Assembly (NCBI GenBank): GCA_019914945.1
Contig: CM034105.1
Span: forward strand, 12,462,001 to 12,526,000
Length of the DNA: 64,000 nucleotides
Source of the DNA: Typha latifolia
Lineage: Eukaryota > Streptophyta > Magnoliopsida > Poales > Typhaceae
Reading direction: 5' to 3'
In this document: positions 1-11,496 of the stretch, in pieces
How positions within the stretch are numbered: position 1 is the first letter of the stretch
How the letters are laid out: every line of letters starts with the position of its first letter
The notes under the pieces: generated by a model
Told to the model about the DNA's origin: nothing
The model's input: only the letters and a program-made list of their open reading frames with translations
The model's database searches: none
Position numbers and translations under genes: made by a program

Positions 1-2440
1 TTAAATAAAATTTAAATCGAGCAGGAACCGACAAACGAAGTAGCTCTCTATCCACACTAGATGGTAGAGTAGTAGAAGATTTTCTTTATAGATTATGAAT
101 TGGTTTTGCTGATTTTTATTAGAATTTGACAACTTTAGTCAAGATAAATATTGGTAAGAAGAAACAAAGGAGAAAAAGTATTTGAGATACAAATTTTAAT
201 GGAAAATTTTCCATTCTTTATGGTTTTTAGTTTATACATAAAAAAATGCTTATTTACGAATTGGATCTCACTTAAATATATTTTACAATCAATCACTCAT
301 TTGTGTATATTTTGGTCAAATTTTGTATAAAACAAATCACGTGACAAGTTATACACAAAGATTTATCGCACGTAGAGGTGTGCGATAAAATTATGCATGT
401 ATTTTAAGCCAAAAATTTATTATAATTAACATATTTACTCATAATTTAATAGCTATATATATATATATATTCTTACATAAACGTATTCAAAGTAATTATT
501 ATATTTTACAATTAAATAATAAAATATGAGTAAAATTATAGGTGTAACTAATTTACATTTACGTGGAGGCGGGCACAGAATTCTTCAACTTAAAAAACAC
601 AAAAAAGAAAAAAAAAATAGAAAAAGCAATATAAATTGAAACTCTAGATTTTAGCACACAAATTTTTGGCACTTCCTAGTTGAATGTATAAAAATCATAG
701 AAGAATTTCCAATAGAGCATCTAGAGTTCAATTTAGTTTCTCTTCTAAAGAGTTCATTCTTTATAGACTTCTCAAAGGTGGAAAAAAAACAGGAAGATAA
801 AAGACTTCAACTGCATGGTGACATAATAGCATAGTTATGGTTTTAATTCTCTTTAATAATGTTATCAACTAACAACTAAAGCCTACCCATCCATATTACT
901 GTACATGCCAAAAACTAATTACCCTGTGGACTATTAGCAAGGCTCTAATTAATCTAATGAAAGTGATGGTATTGTCCTTGAATGAGCTATGATGCTAATA
1001 GTGCAATTAGTCACATTAATCCAGATAGTTTGAAGGAGCTTAATCATTGAAATGGACATTACCACCAACCACTATCATCCCCTAAACTAGGGTTAATTCA
1101 AAGTAGGTCCATTGATAAAAAGCTAATTACCCTCTTATATATTTTTTTTAGATTTTATCTAGTTATCCTTATATAAAAAACTTAGATGGTCTATTACAAA
1201 AAAAAAAAAAAAGGAGTCATAAATAAACTCACATGCAACTTAGTAAACTTATTGAGCTACTCCTTAGCTATTGAACTAGAAAAGCATGCAAGCCCAAGTT
1301 GACATGTAGATAAGAGATAAGAGAAAGTGATGTATTTCTAACTAAAATCTTCTCCCAAACTTGAGAAACTAGCTAGTAGCAATCCAGTTGTCTTGGATGG
1401 TCTAAAAGAAACTAAATAAAAGAAGTGGGCCAAATGGGATGTTAATATCTCAACAGTGTATTAAATGAGATGACTTGTAGAGTAGTTTGATAGATGCTTT
1501 CCTTCCAGGAAAGAGTCATGTGGACTACTACTAGACTAAAATATATAGTTTGGAAGACGATAGAAGGAGATAGAAAGCCATCAACCACTTGTTAGTTTTC
1601 CTCACTTAGTTGCCAACATAGTGGAACTTTGGCCCCATAGGAATAATTTTTCTTAATTTGTCTCTTACTATAAGATCACTCTCCCCTAAGTCTGAGATTT
1701 TATATATAGTTTTACTTCTGCAATATCATATGTCAGTATAACGATAATATTTTTTTTTTCTAGATGCATAACTTAATTCGCAGCTTGTGCATCCACTTGC
1801 TTTATGACCAATAGATAGTATCTTGGTAGAAGATTGATTTTTTATTTTTTACTTCTACTATGTTGGATGTCAATGTAATAGTATAGAAGTAGTACACAAA
1901 GTAAGTATGATATTTTGAAAATTTGTAGAGGCAATTATATAAAAAAAAAACTTTATTTTATTTTCTCTCCTTGTATGAGTTGGTCGGCAAAACATGTATC
2001 CACACGAAGGTGTTAGCTTATGGACAATAGATAAGATCTAATACGAATACTAATTTTATATCATTAGCTAGTCTAATATGTTCAGATGTCAACATAAATA
2101 ATAAAATTAATACGTGGTATAAATCTTCTTTTATGATAAGGTATAAATCTTCTTTTATTTTATCAAAATAGTTAATAACGGGTCCAATAAACTAGCTATA
2201 ATATCTTCCTTTTTTTTTAACATTTTTTTAGAAGACTCCTACGTGCCGATTTCAAAGGTGGATCAGTTCATTCATTACAAAAACGATGACCAATATATAT
2301 ATTATATATAAGAGAAGAGATCAAAACCCTAGCTAGGGCATGCATGGCCATAGTTTGCCTTTAAAGAGAGTCCAAAACAAAGACCCATCACCAAGAGAAA
2401 GCCCCTAGGAAGAAGGAAACAAGGTAGCAAATTGTTTTGC
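1..2440. other. AT-rich intergenic DNA
   Basis: No reading frame with recognisable protein content was found on either strand. The stretch is dominated by A/T runs and short TA tracts. The only structured part I see is the dispersed repeat copy listed at 231-560. Confidence 0.6.
231..560. repeat. dispersed AT-rich repeat, copy A
   Basis: This segment resembles 17670-17960 over most of its length and in the same order of sub-motifs: a start around TTTACG, a segment reading TTAAATATATTTTA, a TTATACACAAAG block, then ATTATGTATTTT-like sequence and an end with AATTATAG. Within the copy, two blocks around TATTTTACAAT are repeated directly about 200 bp apart. It is non-coding. It is likely an old non-autonomous transposon family; termini and target duplications are not clear. 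Confidence 0.45.
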
Positions 2441-2549
2441 TAATTACTTAATTAATTAACAACGTGTTAAGTATGAAAAGGACGAGACTAAGACCAACTC
2501 TACCACTGCATGCGTTGACATGCGTGCATGCATGCATTCATGCATGTGG

Positions 2550-2551
<2 letters not shown>

Positions 2552-2595
<44 letters not shown>
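2552..2595. repeat. (GA)n microsatellite
   Basis: About 22 uninterrupted GA units are present. A short reading frame running through it encodes Glu-Arg dipeptides and is a by-product of the repeat, not a gene. Confidence 0.9.
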
Positions 2596-2599
<4 letters not shown>

Positions 2600-2745
2600 A
2601 TAAGAAGAAATGGGTCAGTTTCTATACTTCCAAACTCTTTTTTTCTTCTCGTTTGATCATCATCAACAACTCACAGCCCGACTCTGAGGAGGAAAGGTGG
2701 TTGAATTTCTTGTGGTGGCTGCCCACTGCATTGAAAGCTGTGGGG

Positions 2746-2776
2746 TTAGGGCTTAGGGTTAGGGTTTAGGGTTAGG
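2746..2776 (+). repeat. interstitial telomere-like repeat patch
   Basis: Five consecutive units of telomere type are seen: TTAGGG, then CTTAGGG, TTAGGG, TTTAGGG and a partial TTAGG. The mix of 6- and 7-base units and the short length suggest a small interstitial patch or telo-box cluster rather than a former chromosome end. Confidence 0.75.
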
Positions 2777-2799
2777 TGATTAATTTACATCAATGAAGG

Positions 2800-5395
2800 A
2801 AGGAGGTTGTGAGTGTTGTATGATTGATCTCTTGCTTCAATGAAGAGTACTACTCAGTCAAAAAAGTCTTCTCCTTATGAGTTTCTCGACTAAATTCGTA
2901 CTGATATGCTGACTTCTAATTTAATTTTTTTTAATTATTTTTTCTCTAGTTAAATATAAAGGATAAAAAAGAAGAAGATAAATATGCTCTTATGAATATA
3001 GAGTCTTAAATTATAGTCTTGGAAATAATATAAATCAAGGAGGGGGTTAAAAATAGAGATTTTCTCATAATTAATACTTGTTAGTGGAAAGAAAGAATAA
3101 TGGTGTAAAACCATGGGGTAGTCTAAGAGTTGGGTGTAATTAGGGAAGTCTAATTCTGTGGGAGGGAAATTAATTAAGCAGCCCACTGGCTCTTCTCCCA
3201 CTTTCTAGCCAATAGAAGAGGGCCCATGGATTTAATTTATTCTCATCTACCAAAGTCCAAGGATGTCAAAAATAAAATAAAATAATATATAATATAGGAA
3301 CTTTTTTGTAACTTTAACTTAATAAATACAAACCCCCAAAGCCCCACTGATGTCAATGATGTTGAAATTTTGTAAGACTTCATGTCTCCATGTGAAGGTA
3401 TATAGTTCATTTCACATCCTATATTATATATTTATTATGGTTTATACCCTGTAATTAATTATTTTTAAGGGATTCTTTTTTATATCATAAACTTTTTAAA
3501 TAACATAATTATCATTATATTCTCTAAAATCTAGCTAATGATAGTCAAAATTGAACTTAAATTTTTTTAAAAAAAATTAAACTCTAAGAAGAAGGGTAGG
3601 AATTTTCAACCATATAAGGATCATTATGATAATATTTATGAGAAATAAACTTATTTTTAAGCCATAATAAACGCATAACTTAGAGTGTGAAACAAAAGAA
3701 AGGAATCAAATAATATTTTTCCTTTCGTTTTCCTTGGGTGTTTGGTTGGAAGAGTTTGTATCCACGCGTTGTAATTTAATGTGACAAAATATATATATAT
3801 ACAAAATATCTCAGTCCATATCATCTCCATCTCCAAGTACTCGTTTTCTTCTCCTACTCTTCTCATGGAATCTTCTTTGAAGTTTCTTCTACTTATTGCA
3901 TTAATTACTACGTAACATATTGTTGTTTAATAATAACAATAGTAATAATAATAATAATAATAACCTTGGTCGTTGGGAATAGACTCTACTTTAGTCTTCG
4001 TGCGTTCAAGAGTTGGTGTCAAAGACTAAACTAATTAACGTGCAAAGGAGTTGATGGAAAATAAGAGGACAAAAAGTGGCCATAAGGCTCACCACTTTGA
4101 ATTCCCAACACTATAATTAAAATCTTCTTTAGAAAATGAACAAAAAAAATAATTAAATAACTAAATAGAAATTTTATTCAAAAAAAATATATTCTATATT
4201 TTGTCTTTGTTATCATTCAACATAATCTCATTTGTCTTTATTTAATATTTTTTTGTCAATATATATGTTCCTTCCTTATGGTCTATATATAATTAATCTC
4301 ATAAATAAATCTTATTCTTTAGGGTAAAAGGGAACAATATTTTGTTAATTAGAAATATATAAACATCATACACTAATCTCACATGCCCACTTAATTAAGA
4401 AAAAATAATAATTTTTTCTTAAAAGATGAGCAGAGATATAAATATTATTATTAATAAAACCACCAATTAAGCCATGATCTCTTGCAGCAATTTATGCGGC
4501 ATGAAACAAGCCTCTGCTTCATATAAATATATATAATCACATGATGAGGCTGTTAAGCATAGTTCTATATCTTTTTAATTATACATATATATATATATAT
4601 AGTTACCTAATATTTCATAATTTTCACATTGGATGCCAAAGTCATTCCCTTGTGAGAGAAGCTTATTCTCCAATTTCACCACAATATCTCAACTTCTCCA
4701 ATTAATTAATAGGAATTTCCTTACACCTAATCCTTGAACATTTATTAATTTTTGGTAGCACATTATTTTTTTTTTCTTTTTTAACTATTTATTTGAGTAT
4801 AAGATAGTCATATTTGATAGAGCTTAGAGGTCAGAGATATTAGATAAACAAACAAAGAAATAAATAAGGGAGTTTAGGTGTAATTAGTCCTTGTATTTGT
4901 AATCAAATTAGTTTCTAACTTTCTTTTAGATATTTTACAACTCTTAATCTATTTTTTCTTCTTCAAACTTAGCGTAAAAGTAAGTTAAAGATAGAGAAGA
5001 AAAATTAAAAGATGAAGCAAATAAGCTTGGCCTTGATGACTTCTCTTCCCTTGCTCACATGCAAGTGTGAGAATACGTTTAAACTATAAACATCAACATT
5101 AAATGTCGATAATTCCAATGGTCTCCATTATGATGAATTATTACGTATTTTCACTTATATATTTATATATATATATAATTTATTTATCATAACATATTAA
5201 CCCTTTCAAATATATACATATATTTATATATGAAGAAGAATATTTTATCCTCAACTTGAACGGCCATAAAAGGTCAATAAAGTTGGCCATAAAAAATAAT
5301 CTAATAATAATTATCATATATTAATATATTTTTTTTAAAATAAATAGGTTTTAGGGATAAATTCTATTTAGACTTACTACTGAATTATTATTTAT
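2800..5395. other. AT-rich intergenic DNA
   Basis: No supported gene. The stretch holds a run of ATA units near 3943-3963 and TA tracts near 3790, 4585 and 5170. Short reading frames on the minus strand (2950-3201, 3657-3866) have biased, low-complexity composition and no splice context. Confidence 0.55.
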
Positions 5396-5399
5396 TTTA

Positions 5400-5690
5400 T
5401 ATATTTTAGGAAAATTTATATATAACGTCTTTGAGTTAAGTTAATTAAATTTAAAAAATTATGAAAATATCATCGATATTTTAGTTGTTTTAAAAATAAA
5501 ATATCTTTACTTAACGGAATATTCTAACGGTGTTACTTCAAATAAAATCCAACGTATTTTTTCTTACACATATTAGCTAAATTCTATGGCTCGATTTGTA
5601 AATACTAAAAATATAAGACGTAAACTATAAAAACAAAGTGTTATATAAAAATTTTCTTATATTTTTAAATATATAAGAATATAATTATCT
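5400..5690. repeat. AT-rich MITE-like repeat, partial copy related to 39249-39630
   Basis: The order of motifs (AAATTTATATATAA, GATATTTTAGTTG, TTTTAAAAATAAAATAT, a CTCGATTTG block followed by AAAAATATA, then GTGTTATATA and AATTTT) matches the middle and right half of the element at 39249-39630. The left arm is poorly preserved. Non-coding. Confidence 0.5.
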
Positions 5691-5696
5691 TCCGAA

Positions 5697-5960
5697 GCAC
5701 AGATGCTCTGCTGCTGCCGGTCACCACCCGGTCAAAGCCGCGGACACTCTGCCATCTGGCCCGCAGTCCCGTTACTGCTTACGCTGCTCCGCGCTGATCC
5801 CTCGTCGCGTGTGGGGCCGAGTCAAATGTATTGACGCTTTCTCCCACGTGCGACGCGCCGGCCCAATCGCAGGCGGTGCGGTGGATTGTATTCCTCCAAC
5901 CGGTCCTCTCACCCCCCTTTGACTTTCTCTTTTGCAGATAACCCCCTGCGTTTCAACCAA
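5697..5960. promoter_or_regulatory. GC-rich island with W-box and G-box cores upstream of the WRKY gene
   Basis: This 260-bp block is far richer in G+C than the several kilobases around it. It carries W-box cores on the minus strand at 5730-5736 (GGTCAAA) and 5820-5825 (AGTCAA), a TTGAC core at 5831-5835, and TTGACT on the plus strand at 5919-5924, plus a G-box CACGTG at 5845-5850. It lies 1.2-1.45 kb before the WRKY start codon. W-boxes are the binding sites of WRKY proteins, so auto- or cross-regulation is plausible. Distance and lack of a mapped transcription start keep this an inference. Confidence 0.4.
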
Positions 5961-6879
5961 ATAACGGATGGGTCATCTAATTAAACGAGTTTTTCTTTTC
6001 TTTTCTTTTGATTTGATTTGAAGAGAGTTTGAAATGTAGGTCTCGAATTCAAACAAACGTGACTCGCAGAATAAAGCGAGTTTGCTTGTCAAAAAGTTGG
6101 GTAGCAACTGGCAGCCTCTATGACTTGCAGAATAAAGTGAGTTTGGATTGGAACTTTAAAGTGGGTTAGTGAGCACTAAGTTGGTTTAGTATCTAAACGG
6201 TAATTAGTTTAGGATAATTTACTCTTAAACTCCTTCTTCTTTCAGAATCTAATTACCATTTTTGCGGTTGAAAGTACATCAATTCAATTAATTATTATTT
6301 TAATTCTTCTCTCGCTCTTTCTACTCTCTCATTTTCTTGTTAATCCACCGTAAAAGAGTATTTTAGTCGTTTGATAATATTTTATAAATTTAATTCTTTT
6401 CAACTCAATTGATTTACAATTAAATATTATATTTTCTAAACCGACTTAGGCCATCTTATTCAAGTATAAAAAATGAGTGTAATTAGCCAGGTCTAGGAGT
6501 TATGTACTAATCCAAATGACACCCAAAAGTTCAAAAGGCTTATATTATTGGGTTAATTACAAATATATTGTAAATTATCATCTTTTTACACGTAAATTCT
6601 TTTAACTATTAAAAATATATTAAACAACCCTTCCATAAGGTTTTCATCATCTTTTTTATTTATAAACGATCAGATGGAAGTCCTGTGAACAGCTAGCTAT
6701 ATAACATGCTTACTTTTTTTTTTTAAATTTTTTTTTAATTTACCAAAAATATCTTTTTCTTATGGCGGGATAATTTAATATTTTCACCATTTAATTCACA
6801 TACAATGCCAAAGTAAATTAATCAAGTAAATTAAGAATTAATTTTACAAGGGCATAAATGTAAACAAACATCCTCTCTT

Positions 6880-6981
6880 TTTTTTTCTCTTTTTTTTTTC
6901 TTTTCCTTCAATCCAATTCTCAAAATTAACCGCCTCAATCTTCTCGGGTTGCACCTCATCTTGACGCACCATCTGTCGTCA

Positions 6982-7015
<34 letters not shown>

Positions 7016-7148
7016 TTCTTCACAACTTCTCAAACTCTTCTCTATTTATTCTCCAACCCATCTCAGCGTTAGAAGACTTCAGACCTCCCTCTTCTCTTCT
7101 TCTATTCAATCACATACCCTTCTCTAGTATTAATCATCCATAAAGTTT
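6880..7148 (+). promoter_or_regulatory. presumed WRKY 5' untranslated region with CT tract
   Basis: A pyrimidine-rich leader with a (CT)n run at about 6981-7018 precedes the ATG at 7149. Such CT-rich leaders are common in plant genes. No in-frame ATG occurs before 7149, and the open frame just upstream ends in a stop at 7141-7143. The transcription start is not determined. Confidence 0.4.
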
Positions 7149-7574
7149 ATGGACAAAACTAGTGGTGGTATTGGTGGAGGTGGGCTTACGTTAGACACTT
7201 CGTTGTTCCTTCACTCTGCTACTAACTTCTTCTCCCTCAAGCGCAAAGACAGCTTCGCCATGGATCACTCCGTCGAGCTGGACTTCTTCTCCGACGACAA
7301 GAACAAGAAGCCCCGCGTCGCTGACTCCGATCCCGATCTCAAGGTCCCTAAGAAGGAAGACCTCACCATCAATGTAAGTCCTTCCACAGCTCCTTACTTT
7401 TCCTCATAGTTGTTCATTGTTTGTTTTAATTAGTTAATTACTAACATACGTTATATATTTATAAATATATAGACCGGGCTGCAACTTTTGACGGCCAACA
7501 CCGGCAGCGACCAGTCGACGGTCGACGATGGCATCTCGCCGAACGAAGAAGACAAAGAAGGCATCAGTGAGGTA

Positions 7575-7616
<42 letters not shown>

Positions 7617-9168
7617 AATATTCTTCTTCTTGATGATTAGTTTGAATGGTTAACATAGAGTTTGTAACTTTTTTTTTTGTTCTTTTGTGTAGTTAGCAGC
7701 GTTGCAAGCTGAGGTGGGACGTATGAATGATGAGAACCAGAGGCTAAAAATGATGCTGAGCCAAGTGACCACCAACTACAATGCTCTTGAGATGCATATC
7801 ATCACACTCATGCAGCAAAGGAATCAAAGAACTGCTAACCAACAAGATCATGTGGTAATTATCAACCTTTCTTAATATACATAATAACTTGATTAAAATT
7901 ACAATGTAAAAAAAACCCACATAATTGTATACAAATTTGTAATTTCTAGGCTGTGAAGAATGAAGGAGCTACAGCGCCAAGGCAATTCCTGGACTTGGGT
8001 CCGGCCGACGAGCCGTCGGACTCGTCGACGGAAGGCGGCAGCCCCGACCGCTCCTCCTCGCACACTAACAGAGATCTAGTCCCCTTCGATCATGAAAAAG
8101 CTACTACTACTACTACTACTACTACGATTACTAGAGAAGATACCTCTGACCCATTGCCAAAATTTTCAACTCCCAAAGGACCCGATCAAGCCCAAGAAGC
8201 CACCATGAGGAAAGCTCGCGTATCAGTTCGTGCCAGGTCCGAGGCTCCAATGGTAAGAACTAATTTATTAACTAAAAGAAATTACAACAATTGATCGATT
8301 GCATTGGATTCAAACTTAATTGTTAACTCTTGTAGATCACTGATGGATGCCAATGGAGGAAGTATGGGCAAAAGATGGCTAAAGGAAATCCCTGCCCTCG
8401 TGCTTACTATCGATGCACCATGGCTACTGGATGCCCAGTTCGCAAACAGGTATTATGATTTCTAATCATTAATTTTGTTCTCTTTTTTCTAGTGTTGTTA
8501 ATTTTATTGATCATTAATTGCATGATATGATGATTTGAAAAAAAAAATAGGTGCAAAGGTGTGCAGAAGATCGTTCTATATTGATAACAACATACGAAGG
8601 TAACCACAACCATCCATTGCCGCCGGCCGCGATGGCTATGGCGGCGACGACATCTGCAGCAGCGTCGATGCTCCTCTCGGGCTCGATGCCGAGCGCCGAC
8701 GGCATGATGAACTCCAACTTCTTGACGAGGGCTATTCTGCCATGCTCGACGAGCATGGCGACGATATCGGCGTCGGCGCCGTTCCCGACCGTCACGTTGG
8801 ATCTCACCCAACCCCCCAACCCGGCCCCGTTTCAAAGGCCGCCGCCGGCCTCCCAGTTCCAAGTCCCCCCGCCCCAGATTTTCGGGCAGGCGATGTACAA
8901 CCAGTCGAAATTCTCGGGGCTCCAGATGTCCCCGGAGTCCGACGCCGCACAATTCTTGAACCACAGGCCGCCGGTAGCCGCCCCAGCGTCGCTAGCCGAC
9001 ACAGTCAGCGCCGCCACCGCGGCGATAACCGCCGATCCTAACTTCATGGCCGCTATCGCCACCGCAATAACCTCTATTATAGGTGGAAATAATAATACCA
9101 ACAACAGCAGCAGCACTGCGAACGCCAATGGCAATGGAGACAACAACAACAACAACAAAGGCTGCTAA
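7149..9168 (+). CDS. group IIb WRKY transcription factor (WRKY6/31/42 clade)
   Basis: Six exons join in frame: 7149-7373, 7473-7571, 7693-7854, 7950-8252, 8336-8449 and 8551-9168, giving 506 residues. Exon 2 encodes the [18 protein letters not shown] segment seen in group IIb. Exon 3 (residues 109-162) is a leucine-zipper-like coiled coil. The WRKY domain spans the last intron: WRKYGQK at 270-276 and a C-X5-C-X23-H-X-H zinc finger with Cys290, Cys296, His320 and His322. The phase-0 intron sits just before Val-Gln-Arg, the position typical of groups IIa and IIb. Family members bind W-boxes and act in defence, senescence and phosphate responses; the exact role here is unknown. A coding ACT repeat makes a Thr run in exon 4, and the C-terminus is rich in Asn. 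The last exon is strongly GC-rich. Confidence 0.95.
7573..7616. repeat. (AT)n plus poly-T in WRKY intron 2
   Basis: A run of AT dinucleotides directly follows the intron donor and continues into a T run. It is intronic. Confidence 0.85.
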
Positions 9169-11496
9169 TTCTTGAAGAGCGTCAAAAATTCTTTTCTTTT
9201 TTCTTTTGTTCTGATATCAAGATATACAAAGATATTTTTTTTTTTTCCTTTTTGGTAATTTTTATGTGTAATCGATCATTTACGGTAAATAATAATATAA
9301 AGAGATGGAGATGGGGAAAATATATTTATAATAATTAATTTCTGGAGTTGCTTCCATGGGCGGATCTCTCGGGAGTTGGATCCAGAAACGTCGTGAGGAA
9401 GGGGTCAAAGAAAGCGCCATGCACGTGAACAACGTGGGTTGCTGGTTTGACACGGAAATGGCCTTTTTTTTTCCCCCGAATCCTTTCATTGGGCCGCACT
9501 GCGGGGCCCATCTTGACGAGGAGATAACGTGGCAGTTGGTCATTTGACTGGTATGCTGATTCGGTGGAATTAGGAATAAAAAAAAAGAGTGCGAGAAAAA
9601 GATGGACCGCTTCTTTTTGCAAATCACCCCTCACCTCTTTACAATATTTTTTTTTCCACCATTTATATCACAGATATAAGACTAGTTTGGTGTCAAAAAA
9701 CTAAGGATAATTCATTTAGGCCAATCTGGACATCAAAAATATATGCATTTAATGGTTAGCCCCCCACTAAATGCCAATTGGGAAATAAAATTATCTCTAA
9801 GAATTTCACTTCCAAGACAACTTGAAAATTAATAGTTGCGTCGAGAAGAAGAAGAAGAAGAAGTGAGAGAGAGAGGAGAAGACTTAAGGAGGAAGATTGG
9901 GCGTTGACGAAAAGTACACCGGGAATGAGGACAGGGGGTGGTGACGAATTTGGAGACCACGACGGCACCGATTTGCAAATTAAACGATAAAGAAATATCC
10001 TTTCTCCCAATTTTGTCTCTTTGTGAGGGGTGGAATTGAATAATGCATGGGATAAGATGGATAAGAGCGAGTGGATGACAAATCGGCAGAAAAACTTGGA
10101 GTCCGATCGACGTATGCGAGTTTAACACCGAGGAATTTGAACGGAAGATGATAACAAACTCCATTGTCTTCTCTTATCCAACGATGTGTTCTCGATTGCA
10201 TTATTAAGCTAATCAAGTTCCCGGACAACGATGTTTCTTATCCGTATCTTTTTAATTGCTACCGAAATTATAGAGCTCTTTTTAAAAAGATTTCAATGGG
10301 AATGATGTAAAAGCCCTTGGTAGATGTATACATTTTATTCACAGAAAAGCACTTCCCTCTTGAGAATTTTTATTGTTTGTTAAGATTTATGTACATATTT
10401 TAATCTTTCATACATGCTGAAGATATATCGCTAGGATTCACCTTGCTTGTGGGACACAATTGGTCTTGCAAATTATGCACGCCAACTGTTTGATTATTTT
10501 TCTTAACACATTGGTAGATAGAAAATGTACTTCCATGAGGTGTTGAAGAATGTCTGAGTATTGTTTCTTTCCTTCTGTTGTTTATTTGTATTACAATTTG
10601 ATAAACGAAGTGTGGCCATGAAGAGTTGACGAACAGTTTTGTGAACCGAAGGGAGCATAATTGAGTGTTAGTGTGCAGAATAGAGATTAAAATGTTCGTA
10701 AAAGTGTCGATAATCATAGCATTGTTCTTTGATAAATTTATTTGGTTTTGTAAAAATGTAACATTGGCGTTGTAGAATTGTTTTCAGTTTAACAGACAGA
10801 CTGTATTCGTTGTTATCTGACCTTGACTATGATTTATCTGCTGAATAATTATTTTGCATCCTTTTGCTGCAGTCGAAGAGCTGAATACTTTATGGAGCTC
10901 AACTTCCTGGTTGTTTGGAGTCATCCTGAATTCTACTTGGTGCAGGTGTGCAATTCTTGAAACTTGTGAGAAATTGTAGGACAATGGGATGGGATTTGAA
11001 ATGTGAAGTAGTTTACTAGATTGATTAGATTCTGAAAGTTCCAAAGTTTTGCAAAACCACTCAAACATGTAGTTAAGAGATAAATTCCTCCTACCTACAC
11101 TTGAAGATTCACTTGAATAAATAAATTTTAGGTTAGTATAGCTTGTAATTCCAGAAAAAGAAATATAATTTTAGACTTTAACTACCTGAAGTTTCATAAA
11201 ACCATATCTTCTGCATCACTGAAATTATTTTGTTGACTAATTATAGCGTAAAATAAATTTGGAAAGAGAAACAGTACCACAGCTCAGATATTCTTTATGC
11301 ATGTAAGATAGGATCAGTGTATATTCAAGACAGCACTTTCTCTTATTACCTGCAATATCATAACTTGTTAATTTCTTATTACACGAGGGACTAACTAAAA
11401 TTTGGCTATTTACTTCAAGGGTGGTAAGAACAGTTAGTAACAGCGACGGTTGATTGCATTGGACAAAACAACTTAAATATAGGTTATCTAACTTAT
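9169..11496. other. intergenic DNA between WRKY and kinase genes
   Basis: The two genes converge here, so both 3' untranslated regions fall in this stretch. Several short frames exist (for example plus-strand 9356-9547 and minus-strand 9829-10228), but none shows a known domain, codon bias or splice partners. Nothing else is supported. Confidence 0.5.

Noticed and set aside
2464..2769. Open frame of about 100 codons across the GA repeat and telomere-like patch
   Set aside because: Its length comes from the simple repeats (Glu-Arg dipeptides, Leu-Gly-Val telomere codons); no domain or splice context.
9356..9547. 63-codon frame with a good ATG context downstream of the WRKY gene
   Set aside because: No recognisable domain, overlapping open frames on the other strand, and no independent promoter signal.
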